In this document: positions 24,656 through 36,097 of the stretch, piece after piece
Layout: every line of letters begins with the position of its first letter
How positions within the stretch are numbered: position 1 is the first letter of the stretch
DNA from: Pseudomonas sp. HS6
Lineage (GTDB): Bacteria; Pseudomonadota; Gammaproteobacteria; Pseudomonadales; Pseudomonadaceae
NCBI RefSeq assembly: GCF_023375815.1
Contig: NZ_CP067412.1
Location: 992,001 to 1,056,000, forward strand
DNA: 64,000 nucleotides
Reading direction: 5' to 3'
Notes under the pieces: model-generated
Databases searched by the model: none
What the model saw: the letters and a program-made list of their open reading frames with translations, nothing else
What the model was told of the DNA's origin: nothing
Made by a program: the position numbers and the translations under genes

Positions 24656-24757
24656 TTTCCGCAATGGAAAAATCCCCCTCAGCTTTTCCCCTCGCAGCCA
24701 ACACTTTTTTCTTTGTACTCCAGAGGTACTGTTCAGTGATTGGGAACGGCGAACAGC

Positions 24758-24789
24758 AAAATGGGCCGATTCAATCGGCCCATTTTTTT
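24758..24789. terminator. Bidirectional rho-independent terminator
   Basis: AAAATGGGCCGATT and AATCGGCCCATTTT, with T runs on both strands. It lies just past the stop of the minus-strand zinc-ribbon-like gene and faces the tRNA-Leu remnant. Confidence 0.75.
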
Positions 24790-24791
24790 GT

Positions 24792-25076
24792 TCAGACGAA
24801 TGCTTGCCCGGTAAACCCTCTAGGCAAGCGCTGAAGTCCTGCCATCGCAGTCAAGCGCTCGATCCAATCCGAGCGCCAGTCGGACGCCGAGCGTACAGCT
24901 CTTGAGTGACGAGTCGCGCGCCGAGCTGCATTGCGCTGATCTTTGCGCGCATCCTTGTACGCGTCGGTATTGCGGCAGCTGCGGCACTTCACACGATTGA
25001 GTTCGTTGCTGGAGGAGAGGTTGCTGCCCTTGTGACCACAGGCCAGGTGCCCGTCGACTTTGAAATGAATGACCAT
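24792..25076 (-). CDS. Hypothetical protein with a Cys-rich (zinc-ribbon-like) N-terminus
   Basis: A 94-residue protein from MVIHFKVDGHLACGHKGSNL. CGHK and CRSCRNTD (Cys/His and Cys-x2-Cys) could bind zinc. The rest is very basic (DARKDQRNAARRATRHSRAV), suggesting nucleic-acid binding (inference). AAGGAG lies at ideal distance before the ATG; an upstream in-frame start has no such site. The function is unknown. Confidence 0.7.
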   Translation of the reverse strand: MVIHFKVDGHLACGHKGSNLSSSNELNRVKCRSCRNTDAYKDARKDQRNAARRATRHSRAVRSASDWRSDWIERLTAMAGLQRLPRGFTGQAFV

Positions 25077-25161
25077 GAGACGTCTCCTTGGTGACGTGTA
25101 AAGGTTTTGACCTCTCACCACCAAGGACGTTCTTTTTGCAGGCATTGCGCCAATCAGCGGA

Positions 25162-25392
25162 TCACCTGAAGCGTGGCAGTGGCCGGTCGACAGGTTTTAG
25201 CGACGACAGGGTGCTGCGAATCAGCGGAGCATCCTTTTCGATGTCGTTCAAGCGATCGCGAATGCGCAGGGCGGTCGGGTGCCCGCCTTGATGATCGACC
25301 CAGTCGGCGATTTCTTTGCAGGCCGCCGCGAGGCGTGCTTCCCGCGCATCGAGCAAGGTGAGGAGAGTGGTGATGGACTCTCTTTCGGACAT
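25162..25392 (-). CDS. Hypothetical helical protein (76 aa)
   Basis: Begins MSERESITTLLTLLDAREAR and continues with charged helix (ACKEIADWVDHQGGHPTALR, then IRDRLNDIEKDAPLIR), possibly a short coiled coil. GGAGG precedes the ATG. It is a Pseudomonas-type small orphan; no function can be assigned. Confidence 0.65.
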   Translation of the reverse strand: MSERESITTLLTLLDAREARLAAACKEIADWVDHQGGHPTALRIRDRLNDIEKDAPLIRSTLSSLKPVDRPLPRFR

Positions 25393-25426
25393 GGAACACC
25401 TCCGTTCAACAAACCGCTCTGTGGCA

Positions 25427-25488
25427 GCAAAAAGCCCGCGAAGCGCGAGCTCTCTGCCGTTGGGGCGCTGCTCCTTCAGCTGGTTTGA
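25427..25488 (-). terminator. Terminator-linked module, copy B
   Basis: On the minus strand AACCAGCTGAAGGAGCAGCG runs into a stem (AGAGCTCGCG-CTTCG-CGGGCTTTT region) with a T run. It is the same layout and conserved 20-mer as at 18.7 kb, here 25 bp after the stop of the 76-residue gene at 25513. It probably terminates that transcript. Confidence 0.5.
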
Positions 25489-25512
25489 GTATAGACCCGT
25501 AAATGACAGCTA

Positions 25513-25743
25513 TCAGCCGGAAGACTCACTGACCGTCACCCGCGAGCTGGCGGCATTGAGTCGCAGGCACTCTCGCCGGGCATCTTCTTCCAGATCGTAG
25601 CCATCCCCGATAAACCCGCCGGTTCGCGTGTCATTGATGCGATACCAACCGGTGGCTTCGGCGGGTTCATGGAGACTTTCTCCAGCGCGGCGACCGTGAA
25701 TGATGATTTTGTTGCAACGCTTCACGACGAATATGTCTTCCAT
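25513..25743 (-). CDS. Hypothetical protein (76 aa)
   Basis: Starts MEDIFVVKRCNKIIIHGRRA; the middle (GWYRINDTRTGGFIGDGYDL) is beta-rich and the end (EEDARRECLRLNAASSRVTV) helical. It looks like a compact cytosolic domain. No family is recognised, and the gene is uncoupled from topoisomerase IB upstream by about 95 bp. Confidence 0.65.
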   Translation of the reverse strand: MEDIFVVKRCNKIIIHGRRAGESLHEPAEATGWYRINDTRTGGFIGDGYDLEEDARRECLRLNAASSRVTVSESSG

Positions 25744-25836
25744 GGCGTCACCGCAGCTGATTCGTACCAGATCAACTATAGAAGCCCTGACAAATCGTGC
25801 AAAAAATAGGCAGGTCAGTTCGTCGGGTACAAACGC

Positions 25837-26865
25837 TCAGGGTAGCGTGGTCATCCGCTCCAAAAACATGGCTAGCGCGACCTCCTCGGCGCGCAACCCT
25901 TTGCGAACCCGAGGTCTTGGCAGCTTGACCAGTGCACCGCGCATGAAGTTCTCGACTACGGCCGGGTGGATATAGCATTTGCGGCACACCGCCGGCGTGT
26001 TTCCTAATTGTCGTGCGACACCTTTGACCATCTCCACCACATGCCGCTTGGCCTCGGCTTCCGATTCCCATTGCAACTCCCGCAACACCGACAATGCGAG
26101 GGCGCTGCCGGCCCAGGTCCGGTAGTCCTTGGCGGTGAAGTCCGCACCGGTCAGGGTTTGCAGGTAAGAGTTTACGTCGGAGGAACTGACGGTGTGCCGC
26201 TCGCCGTTTTCATCCAGGTACTGGAACAGGTTCTGCCCCGGGATTTCCAGGCAGCGCTTGATGATCCGGGCCAGGCGCCGGTCTTTCACGGTAATTTGAT
26301 GCTCGATGCCGCTTTTGCCACGAAACTGGAAGAGAATCGCGCTGCCATTGATCTCGACATGCCGGCTGCGCAGGGTGGTCAGTCCATAGGATTTATTGTC
26401 TCGTGCGTATTGAGTATTGCCGACGCGGATCAGGGTCGCATCGAGCAAAGTGATCACCGTGGCCATGACTTTGTCGCGACTAAACCCTGGCGCTACCAAC
26501 AGCGCTTCGAGTTGTTTGCGCAACTTCGGCAGCGCCATGCCGAATTCGCGCAATCGCGAGTATTTGTCGACATCGCGGACTTCACGCCAGCGTGGGTGAT
26601 AGCGGTACTGTTTGCGCCCACGAGCATCGCGGCCGGTTGCTTGCAGGTGGCCACGAGGGTCTGCGCAGATCCAAACATCGGTGTAGGCCGGTGGCACGGC
26701 CAGCGCGTTAATGCGTTTGATTTCATCAGGATCGCTGATGCGCTGGCCTGCTGTGTCGAAGTAACAGAACTTGCCACGCAGCTTCTTGCGAGTGAACCCA
26801 GGCTGGGTGTCATCGACGTAATGCAGATCCGAAGGCAACACATCGGTCAGCGCGGTATCGAGCAT
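25837..26865 (-). CDS. DNA topoisomerase IB
   Basis: A 342-residue bacterial type IB topoisomerase, which relaxes supercoils through a 3-prime phosphotyrosine. The N-terminal domain (DLHYVDDTQPGFTRKKLRGK) is followed by the catalytic core: KVMATVITLLDATLIRVGN, FRGKSGIEHQITVKDRRLAR (Arg/Lys), DFTAKDYRTWAGSALAL (Arg-Thr-Trp-x-Gly) and the nucleophile Tyr in NTPAVCRKCYIHPAVVE. The length is normal for the family. It stands alone on the minus strand and marks the return from accessory to core DNA. Confidence 0.93.
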   Translation of the reverse strand: MLDTALTDVLPSDLHYVDDTQPGFTRKKLRGKFCYFDTAGQRISDPDEIKRINALAVPPAYTDVWICADPRGHLQATGRDARGRKQYRYHPRWREVRDVDKYSRLREFGMALPKLRKQLEALLVAPGFSRDKVMATVITLLDATLIRVGNTQYARDNKSYGLTTLRSRHVEINGSAILFQFRGKSGIEHQITVKDRRLARIIKRCLEIPGQNLFQYLDENGERHTVSSSDVNSYLQTLTGADFTAKDYRTWAGSALALSVLRELQWESEAEAKRHVVEMVKGVARQLGNTPAVCRKCYIHPAVVENFMRGALVKLPRPRVRKGLRAEEVALAMFLERMTTLP

Positions 26866-26936
26866 GGTCGGTTCCTTGGCGGCAATCGGGCTGTTAAAGC
26901 GATTGACCGCAGGTCATGGCAGTCGTGCCGACCGAT

Positions 26937-28016
26937 TTAAGCCAGAACCGCGACAGCCTTGATCTGCGCCCATAACTGTTGACCCGAATGCACGCCCAGC
27001 TGGTCCCGCGAATAACGGGTGATTCTTGCCAGCAGAGGCGTGCCACTCGCATCGAGGCGGATCAGCACATGAGCGGCATTGTCGGCGGGCATCTCGCTGA
27101 TCACCGTGACCGGCAAACGATTGAGGATGCTGCTGAAATCGTTGTTTTGCAGGGTCAGGCTGATGTCTCGAGCGTGCACCTTGCAGCGCAAGGTCTGGCC
27201 TGTGGCCATTGGCGAGTGAGTCACGCGAATGCTCTGCAACGCGTTGGGCAGTTGCAAGGAGAGCAGTTGGTAATCGGCATCGTATGAGCTGACCTGGCCC
27301 TCGATCACCACACCCGCGTCATCACCCATCGCCAGTGGAAGATCGAGACGAGCCAGGGTTTCACCAATCGGGCCGCTGGCCAGCGCTCTGCCGTCGTCGA
27401 GCAGCACCAGGTGATCGGCCAGGCGCGCGACTTCATCCTGAGCGTGGCTGACATACAGAACCGGGATGTCGAGTTCGTCGTGCAGTCGTTGCAGGTAAGG
27501 CAGGATTTCGCTTTTACGCTGACTGTCGAGGGCCGCGAGCGGCTCGTCCATCAGCAACAGTTTCGGACTGGTCAGCAACGCCCGAGCGATGCCGACACGC
27601 TGGCGTTCGCCGCCGGACAGGTGCTGCGGATGACGCTCCAGCAAATGGCCGATCCCCAGCAGTTCGGTGGCTTGTGCCATGTCGACCCGGCGTTGACTCC
27701 TGGCAATCCGTTTGAGGCCGAATTGCAGGTTGGCCAGCACTGAAAGATGAGGAAACAGGCTGGCTTCCTGAAAGACATAGCCGAGTGCGCGCTTGTGGGG
27801 CGGGACGAAAATACCTTTCTCGCTGTCCTGCCAGATTTCGTCGTTGATTTGCACAAAAGCGTGCGATGCCCTCTCGAGTCCGGCGATGCAGCGCAGGCAG
27901 GTGGTCTTGCCCGAGCCCGATTGACCGAACAGTGCGGTCACGCCCCGACCGGGCAAGTGCAGGTCGACATCCAGACCGAATCCCGAGTAGGTGAGTTTCA
28001 AGCGTGCTTCAATCAT
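26937..28016 (-). CDS. modC: Molybdate ABC transporter ATP-binding protein
   Basis: A 359-residue ATPase energising molybdate uptake. Walker A is [10 protein letters not shown] (near 31-40), the signature is [15 protein letters not shown] and Walker B is [12 protein letters not shown]. The C-terminal part (about 280-355) is the TOBE/MOP-like domain of ModC ([17 protein letters not shown]). It starts 3 bp after the modB stop and completes the modABC operon. The transporter supplies molybdenum for cofactor enzymes such as the hydroxylase at the left window edge. Confidence 0.96.
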   Translation of the reverse strand: MIEARLKLTYSGFGLDVDLHLPGRGVTALFGQSGSGKTTCLRCIAGLERASHAFVQINDEIWQDSEKGIFVPPHKRALGYVFQEASLFPHLSVLANLQFGLKRIARSQRRVDMAQATELLGIGHLLERHPQHLSGGERQRVGIARALLTSPKLLLMDEPLAALDSQRKSEILPYLQRLHDELDIPVLYVSHAQDEVARLADHLVLLDDGRALASGPIGETLARLDLPLAMGDDAGVVIEGQVSSYDADYQLLSLQLPNALQSIRVTHSPMATGQTLRCKVHARDISLTLQNNDFSSILNRLPVTVISEMPADNAAHVLIRLDASGTPLLARITRYSRDQLGVHSGQQLWAQIKAVAVLA

Positions 28017-28019
28017 CGA

Positions 28020-28700
28020 TCAACTCCATCCTGCGCGCGACTTGCGGCTGGAATAGAGCGCCAGCAACACCAGAAACGAAAACACCAGCATCGCACCGGC
28101 GAGCCAATGCGCTTGTGAGTATTCCATGGCTTCGACGTGGTCGTAGATTTGTACCGAGACCACCCGGGTCTTGTCGGGAATATTGCCGCCGATCATCAGT
28201 ACAACGCCGAATTCACCGACGGTATGGGCGAAGCCGAGGATTGCTGCGGTAATGAAACCGTGGCGCGCAAGCGGCAAGATCACGCTGAAGAAAGTGTCCC
28301 AAGGATTGGCGCGCAAAGTGGCGGCCACTTCCAGTGGGCGAGTGCCAATGGCGGAGAAGGCGTTTTGCAGCGGCTGCACCACAAAAGGCATGGAATAGAG
28401 CACCGAACCGATCACCAGTCCGGTGAAACTGAACGTGAGCGTACCGAGCCCCAGCCATTGGGTGAAATGGCCAAGAAAGCCATTGGGTCCGAGCGCGAGC
28501 AACAGATAAAAACCGATGACGGTCGGCGGCAGCACGAGGGGCAGGGCGACAATCGCCCCAATGGGGCCGCGTAACCAGGATTGGCTGCGCGACAACCACA
28601 GGGCAATCGGAGTGCCGATGACCAGCAGGATCGCGGTGGTCAGGGACGCCAGTTTCAGGGTCAGCCAGATCGCCGCGAAATCGGCACTCGTCAGCGACAT
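28020..28700 (-). CDS. modB: Molybdate ABC transporter permease
   Basis: A 226-residue inner-membrane permease with about five to six hydrophobic segments. The EAA-type loop that docks to ModC is visible as [20 protein letters not shown] near residue 130, and [20 protein letters not shown] is the usual ModB segment. It abuts modA without spacing and is 3 bp from modC. Confidence 0.95.
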   Translation of the reverse strand: MSLTSADFAAIWLTLKLASLTTAILLVIGTPIALWLSRSQSWLRGPIGAIVALPLVLPPTVIGFYLLLALGPNGFLGHFTQWLGLGTLTFSFTGLVIGSVLYSMPFVVQPLQNAFSAIGTRPLEVAATLRANPWDTFFSVILPLARHGFITAAILGFAHTVGEFGVVLMIGGNIPDKTRVVSVQIYDHVEAMEYSQAHWLAGAMLVFSFLVLLALYSSRKSRAGWS

Positions 28701-30706
<2,006 letters not shown>

Positions 30707-30814
30707 GGAAAAGACTCCGAAGGACAAAGCAGGGCAGGGAAGCTGAAGCCGGTTTTTTTACCAGCAAAACCGGGTTCAGGGCCAGCCGAGATTTGTAGCT
30801 TCGCGGGATTCGGG

Positions 30815-33262
30815 TCAGCGTCGATGAAATCCACCACCGCCCCCTCCGCCGAATGAATGGTTCATGAACTGCGAGGAGTTGTGGAAGTTGTTCAGACGCT
30901 GATTACCAACGTTACGGGCCGCCGAGTCCCGATTGAGGTTTTGCAACTGGGCATTGTTGTTGGCCGGTGCGCGGGTCGCGCCACCCTTGACCATCGACTG
31001 CCAGCCGTCATCGGTTTTCTTGTAGACGTTGCCGTCATGCCCGGCGTAAACATTGTCGCCCACTCGAGCGGCGCCGTTGTTGCGTCCGTGAATCCCGCCG
31101 TATTGCGTGGTGTTGCCGGTGTTCGGGTTGTAAACGGCGCCACGATTGGCAGTGACCTGCGTGCCATTTCGAGCGTTGCCCGCGGTTACGCGCCCCCCGG
31201 CGATTGCGCCACCGTTGGGCCCGACCACTTCACCGCTGCGGCCTGCTGCATAGTTGCCGGTGTAGACATTGTGTACGGCGCCTCGCTGACCCGCAGTCGC
31301 AATCCCGGTCCGAGAGTTATACGAGGAGCCGACTTGGCCGGCCCAACGGTTGCCGGTCCAGGCGTTGTAGCCTGCGCCATAGCGGCTGACCGTCGCCCGA
31401 TCGCCCCATTGCCGGTAGATGTTGCCGGTGGTGCCGGCCCAGCCGCCCGGGCCCCATGCTACGGCGCCGCCGTGATAACCGTAAGCTGCGCCACCCCAGG
31501 CCAATGGCGCAGGATACAGGTGCGGCCCCCACGCATAGCCCCAACCGTAATTGCCCCACCACGGATAGGCGCCCCAGCCCCAGCCCATGGCGGCAGTGCT
31601 GCTGCCCCAGCTCCAGCCGAACCCGAAGCCGAACGTCCAGCCAGTCCACGGTGTGTAGCGGATGGCGACGCCAAAGCCGTAAGTCACCGGTGGCCCGTAC
31701 CAGACGCTACCGACCCATGGCGTGTACGGATAGCCGGTGCCGTAGATCACGACGCCGGTTGCCGGATCCAGCGTCGAGCCCTGATACCCCGGGGTGTAGC
31801 CGACCACAACGGTGTCACCACTGGACTCATAGACTTTGACGTAAGTGAGGTAGTGCATCGGTGAGCTCGGCGGGATCGAATAAATCACCGCCGGCACCGA
31901 ACCGGCCACTGTCCATGGCCCGGTCACTGCGGTGGCGACGAACCAGATGCCGTTCTCCACGGCGTACCAACTGTCGTTGTCGACCCGGATGATCGGCGTG
32001 GCGCTGTTGATCACATATTGAAGCAGGGTGCCGCTGATGGCTTTGAGTTGAGGCTCGCCGTCAAATTGTGGCGCCGTCATTTTTACCGCGCTTTTCTTGA
32101 TTGCCGACGTCTGCGGAATGGTGGCGGCAATGGCAGCTTCCTTGGCTTGAGGCGTGCCCGCGACTGAGGCTTTGACATTTTCTTTCGGGCTGTCGTCGGG
32201 GATGTTGGCAAAGTCTGCCGGCAGCTTGTCGGCCGGGGTAAATGTCCACGGGCCGTTCATGTCCCCGGCACGGAACCAGCGGCCGGAGACCAGCACATAA
32301 CTGTTCTGGTCGCCGATTTCCTTGAAGATGTGCCCGGTGGTGTTGCTGACATACAGCAATTGCGTGCCCTGGATCGGCTGCCACTGTGGCGCACCGTCGG
32401 TGACGATCAGTTCGGTCGGGGTCGTGGCGACGAAGATCTTCGGCTGTGGCGGCTTCGCCAGACTCGGTACCTTGTCCTTCGGATCGCTTTGCCCGGTGAG
32501 CAGATCCACCTGCCGGCTCTCGATCGCGGCTTTCTTGGCTTTTTCCAGATCAGCCGAAGGCGATGAAAGGAGGGCGTAAGGCCCGGTCAATTGATCGGCA
32601 ATCATCCAGCCATCGAACACATGCAGATAATGTTTGCCCTGGGCGTCCTTGAGCAACAGAGGGCGAGTGTTGATCACCCGTTGCAACCCGGTTCCGTCGA
32701 CCGGGCGATACGCAGCCTCACCGTCGATATAGACGAGCATGGCCGGCACGTCCGAGCTGATGATGCTCGGTGGCGTGTTTTCCAAGGGCGCCGTGTCGGC
32801 TTTCTGCTCGGCGGCCAGTACACCGACGGCGGCCTCCAGTTGATCGAGTGAAATGGTTTTCTTGCGCTTGGCCGCATCGTTTTGCAGTGTCGTGATCCAC
32901 GTTTCTGCCTGACTGGCGTCGGCAGGGAAATCGGCCTTGATGATTTTGTACTGATCGAGCATGACCCAGCGAGTCGCCTTGTCGACCAGCGTGTGAGCGC
33001 TGAACTGGACGATGCCGTAAGTCGCCTTGCCGTCAGCACCGGTCGCTTCAACGGCGGCACGGGCCTGCAAGGTGTAGCCGTCCCAGCTGTCGAGCTGCGG
33101 CTGATACACGGTGAGTTTTGACTTGCCGCTGGTGATGACTTGCGGCCATGTCGGTTCAACGGTAGTGGCGTCTGCCGTCTTGGCCGCAGGCGCCGCCCAA
33201 GCGGTATTGAATGCCAACAGACAGAGCATCAGCCATGCAAGAAAAGGGCGGGCGCGGGACAT
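30815..33262 (-). CDS. Large exported protein with internal repeats and Gly/Trp/Tyr-rich tail
   Basis: About 815 residues from MSRARPFLAWLMLCLLAFNT; signal cleavage near AWA-AP. The middle carries three related modules of roughly 100 residues with GT-x-L-x-YV-x-N-T, a Gly-x-Trp-Phe strand and GPW (IQGTQLLYVSNTTGHIFKEI; LVSGRWFRAGDMNGPWTF). A 150-residue segment very rich in Gly, Trp, Tyr and Pro follows (YGWGYAWGPHLYPAPLAWGG), then an Asn/Gly-rich region and a GGGGGGGFHRR end. Similar proteins in Pseudomonas are labelled carbohydrate-binding family V/XII, without proof. Probably surface or periplasmic. GGAG supports this start over three upstream in-frame codons. Confidence 0.8.
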   Translation of the reverse strand: MSRARPFLAWLMLCLLAFNTAWAAPAAKTADATTVEPTWPQVITSGKSKLTVYQPQLDSWDGYTLQARAAVEATGADGKATYGIVQFSAHTLVDKATRWVMLDQYKIIKADFPADASQAETWITTLQNDAAKRKKTISLDQLEAAVGVLAAEQKADTAPLENTPPSIISSDVPAMLVYIDGEAAYRPVDGTGLQRVINTRPLLLKDAQGKHYLHVFDGWMIADQLTGPYALLSSPSADLEKAKKAAIESRQVDLLTGQSDPKDKVPSLAKPPQPKIFVATTPTELIVTDGAPQWQPIQGTQLLYVSNTTGHIFKEIGDQNSYVLVSGRWFRAGDMNGPWTFTPADKLPADFANIPDDSPKENVKASVAGTPQAKEAAIAATIPQTSAIKKSAVKMTAPQFDGEPQLKAISGTLLQYVINSATPIIRVDNDSWYAVENGIWFVATAVTGPWTVAGSVPAVIYSIPPSSPMHYLTYVKVYESSGDTVVVGYTPGYQGSTLDPATGVVIYGTGYPYTPWVGSVWYGPPVTYGFGVAIRYTPWTGWTFGFGFGWSWGSSTAAMGWGWGAYPWWGNYGWGYAWGPHLYPAPLAWGGAAYGYHGGAVAWGPGGWAGTTGNIYRQWGDRATVSRYGAGYNAWTGNRWAGQVGSSYNSRTGIATAGQRGAVHNVYTGNYAAGRSGEVVGPNGGAIAGGRVTAGNARNGTQVTANRGAVYNPNTGNTTQYGGIHGRNNGAARVGDNVYAGHDGNVYKKTDDGWQSMVKGGATRAPANNNAQLQNLNRDSAARNVGNQRLNNFHNSSQFMNHSFGGGGGGGFHRR

Positions 33263-33441
33263 TGTCAGCTCCATCGACAAGGGCTTCTCGGGGATAAGTG
33301 GAAGCCGTCGAAAAAGCATAGTCGCCCGATCCGGAATCACCCGGCGGTTTCAGCGATTGGCGGAAGGTCGAGTGGGGCAAAATGTTGCGATGTGCTATTT
33401 GAATGCCACGAGACCCTGAATTCACTCCCTGAGAGGCAATC

Positions 33442-34425
33442 ATGTTCAACGGCATTCTGATCGACAAAGACGACAGCGGTTATCGCGCCAGCCTGCAGAA
33501 AATCGACGAGCAGCAGTTGCCCGAAGGCGATGTGACGGTGCGCGTCGCGTACAGCACGCTCAACTTCAAGGACGGGCTGGCGATTACCGGCAGCAGTCCG
33601 GTGGTGCGCAAGTTTCCGATGGTGCCGGGAATCGATCTGGCCGGTACGGTCGAAGTCAGTTCGCATCCCGACTATAAGGTCGGCGATCAGGTGTTGCTAA
33701 ACGGTTGGGGCGTGGGTGAGGGCCACTGGGGCGGCCTGGCCCAGAAGGCCCGACTCAACGGCGACTGGCTGATCCCGCTGCCCAAAGCGTTTTCCGCCGC
33801 GCAAGCCATGGCCATCGGCACAGCCGGGTACACGGCGATGCTGTGCATCATGGCGCTGGAGCGTAATGGTGTGACGCCAGAGCAGGGCGAAGTGTTGGTC
33901 ACGGGCGCCAACGGAGGGGTTGGCAGCTTTGCAATCGCCTTATTGCACAAGCTTGGCTATCGCGTGGTGGCGTCCACCGGGCGCGTCTCGGAGCATGAGT
34001 ATCTGCAGCAGTTGGGCGCCAGCGAAATCATCGACCGCGCGACCTTGTCCGAACCCGGCAAGCCACTGGCAAAGGAACGTTGGGCAGCGGTCATTGACTC
34101 GGTCGGCAGCCATACATTGGCCAACGCCTGCGCCAGTACCCGTGCCGAAGGTACTGTCGCGGCATGCGGTCTGGCTCAGGGCATGGATTTTCCGGCGTCG
34201 GTGGCACCGTTCATCTTGCGTGGTGTGACGCTGGCCGGGATCAACAGCGTGACCCAGCCCAAGGCGCGTCGAATCGAAGCCTGGGAGCGTCTGGCCAAGG
34301 ATCTCGATTTCGGTTTGCTGCCTCTAATCAGCCATGAAGTCGGCCTCAGCGAAGCCATCGAGGCAGCCCCCAAATTGCTCGCCGGACAGTTGCGCGGACG
34401 GGTTGTCGTGGACGTCAATCGCTGA
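33442..34425 (+). CDS. acuI: Acrylyl-CoA reductase (YhdH/AcuI family)
   Basis: A 327-residue medium-chain reductase of the YhdH/AcuI group, reducing toxic acryloyl-CoA to propionyl-CoA with NADPH. Start [58 protein letters not shown] and the nucleotide site [20 protein letters not shown] are characteristic. The length is typical. It is divergent from the large exported protein and followed 62 bp later by a GyrI-like gene on the same strand. Confidence 0.92.
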   Translation: MFNGILIDKDDSGYRASLQKIDEQQLPEGDVTVRVAYSTLNFKDGLAITGSSPVVRKFPMVPGIDLAGTVEVSSHPDYKVGDQVLLNGWGVGEGHWGGLAQKARLNGDWLIPLPKAFSAAQAMAIGTAGYTAMLCIMALERNGVTPEQGEVLVTGANGGVGSFAIALLHKLGYRVVASTGRVSEHEYLQQLGASEIIDRATLSEPGKPLAKERWAAVIDSVGSHTLANACASTRAEGTVAACGLAQGMDFPASVAPFILRGVTLAGINSVTQPKARRIEAWERLAKDLDFGLLPLISHEVGLSEAIEAAPKLLAGQLRGRVVVDVNR

Positions 34426-34486
34426 CACATTAAGCGCCATCGCGGACCTGCCGGGCCGCACTTCAAAAAAAGGGAGTGGCACTTCG

Positions 34487-34945
34487 ATGGATCTACAACA
34501 ACAGCACGTTGAGTCGTTCACGGTTTCAGGCTTGCGCGTTCGAACCACCAACGCCGCAGAACACAAGGCTGAAACCGCGAAAATCGGCCCGATGTGGGGG
34601 CAATTCTTCGGCAAGAACCTGGCGGAGGCCATTCCCGGCAAACTGACCGAGTCGCCGATTTACGGGGTGTACTCGGCCTATGAATCGGATGCCTCGGGTG
34701 CATTCGACGTGACGGCGGGTGTCGCCGTCGTCAATCCGCAGGCGGATTACGAAACCATTCGGATCGAAAGCGGCGAGTACCTGGTGTTCCAGGGACATGG
34801 TGCATTGCCCGATGCAGTCATTGCCACGTGGGGGCGGATCTGGAAACACTTCGAAGCCAATCCGCAGATTCAGCGACGTTATGCCACCGACTTCGAGGCC
34901 TATCTCGGCCCCGAGTTGGTGTCGATCTACATCGGCATTCGTTAA
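34487..34945 (+). CDS. GyrI-like effector-binding domain protein
   Basis: A 152-residue single-domain protein of the GyrI/SOUL-like effector-binding fold, the ligand domain otherwise attached to AraC/MerR regulators; no HTH is present. Blocks: FTVSGLRVRTTNAAEHKAET, IYGVYSAYESDASGAFDVTA, SGEYLVFQGHGALPDAVIAT, and the final YIGIR. AGGGAG precedes the ATG; the longer open frame overlapping acuI is not used. It converges on ada with a 4-bp stop overlap. The ligand is unknown. Confidence 0.88.
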   Translation: MDLQQQHVESFTVSGLRVRTTNAAEHKAETAKIGPMWGQFFGKNLAEAIPGKLTESPIYGVYSAYESDASGAFDVTAGVAVVNPQADYETIRIESGEYLVFQGHGALPDAVIATWGRIWKHFEANPQIQRRYATDFEAYLGPELVSIYIGIR

Positions 34946-36009
34946 GGCTGCGTTTCCCGGATTAACAACTCCCGCTTGCGTTCCACGCCCCAGCGATAGC
35001 CCGAAAGGTTGCCGTCGCTGCGGACCACGCGGTGGCAAGGGATCGCCACTGCGAGGCTGTTGGCGCCGCAAGCCTGGGCCACCGCACGTACCGCTTTTGG
35101 CGAGCCGATGCGCTGAGCGATGTCCGCGTAACTGGCAGTGCTGCCAACCGGTATTTCGCGTAGCGCCTGCCAGACCCGCTCCTGAAACGCTGTGCCTCGT
35201 ACATCCAATGGCAGATCAAGACCGATGGCCGGCGTTTCAATGAAGCCGACGACATGGGCGATCAGTTGCTCGAACCCGGCATCGGCGCCAATCAGGTTGG
35301 CCCGGCGAAACTGGTCCTGCAGGTCGCAGACCAATTGATGGGGATCGTCCCCCAACAGAATCGCGCAAATCCCCCGGTCACTCTGGGCCACCAGAATGGC
35401 GCCGAGCGAACATTGGCCTACCGCAAAACGAATATCGTTGTTTTGCCCGGCTGCCCGGAAGTCGCCGGGTTTCATGCCGAGCAATTGGTCTGCAGCTTCA
35501 TAGAAGCGGCTGTTGGAGTTGAAGCCGGCGTCGTACAGCGCGTCGGTCACCGAGTCGCCATCCGCCAATCGTTGCCGCACTCTGCGGGATCGGTGTGCGG
35601 CGGCGTAACCTTTGGGCGTCAGGCCGGTGGCGGCTTTGAATACTCGGTGGAAATGGAATGAGCTCAGGCCGGCGGCATCCGCCAGTTCGTTGAGCGCTGG
35701 CAAGGTTTCGGCGGTTTCGATCTGTCGGCACGCAGCGGCTACCGTCGCGGCATGTTGCGCGGCCACGTCGCTCTGATCCTTGCTCGCCCGTTTACTGGGT
35801 CGATAACCCGCTGCTTCGGCTTCTTCGGCTGTGTCGAAGAACTCGACATTCTGCGGTTTCGGCAAGCGCGCCAGGCTACTCGGACGGCAATAGATGCCGG
35901 TGGTTTTCACGGCGTAGACAAATTGGCCGTCCGCCCGTGGGTCGCGGGCGACAACGGCGGACCAGCGTGGATCGTCTTCAATGTTCAGCGGGGTCGAAAG
36001 CGTTTTCAT
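34942..36009 (-). CDS. ada: Bifunctional Ada: alkylation-response regulator and O6-methylguanine methyltransferase
   Basis: A 355-residue protein in the E. coli Ada layout: N-terminal methylphosphotriester domain, AraC-type HTH (PALNELADAAGLSSFHFHRV, then FKAATGLTPKGYAAAH) and C-terminal methyltransferase with the acceptor Cys in AVAIPCHRVVRSDGNLSGYR. Unusually, the zinc site is broken: Cys41 is kept (GIYCRPSS), but the other three ligands read Ser45, Ser72 and Ala75 (GYRPSKRASKD instead of RPCKRC). The methylphosphotriester switch should therefore not work as in E. coli. A shared promoter box lies upstream. Confidence 0.93.
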   Translation of the reverse strand: MKTLSTPLNIEDDPRWSAVVARDPRADGQFVYAVKTTGIYCRPSSLARLPKPQNVEFFDTAEEAEAAGYRPSKRASKDQSDVAAQHAATVAAACRQIETAETLPALNELADAAGLSSFHFHRVFKAATGLTPKGYAAAHRSRRVRQRLADGDSVTDALYDAGFNSNSRFYEAADQLLGMKPGDFRAAGQNNDIRFAVGQCSLGAILVAQSDRGICAILLGDDPHQLVCDLQDQFRRANLIGADAGFEQLIAHVVGFIETPAIGLDLPLDVRGTAFQERVWQALREIPVGSTASYADIAQRIGSPKAVRAVAQACGANSLAVAIPCHRVVRSDGNLSGYRWGVERKRELLIRETQP

Positions 36010-36039
36010 GATGGTGAGTCCGTTGACCTGTTGAACTTC

Positions 36040-36084
36040 AGGTTAACCCGTGCCGCCAACCGTAACACTCCGGCCCTTGCGGTC
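36040..36084 (-). promoter_or_regulatory. Predicted Ada-box promoter of ada
   Basis: On the minus strand GACCGCAAGGGCCGGAGTGT (36065-36084) plus T (36064) is followed after 18 bp by a -10-like TAACCT (36040-36045), 31 bp before the ATG. The same box and spacing occur before the 2OG-oxygenase gene, marking a common operator over the -35 region. Confidence 0.7.
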
Positions 36085-36097
36085 AAACTTTGCTCGA

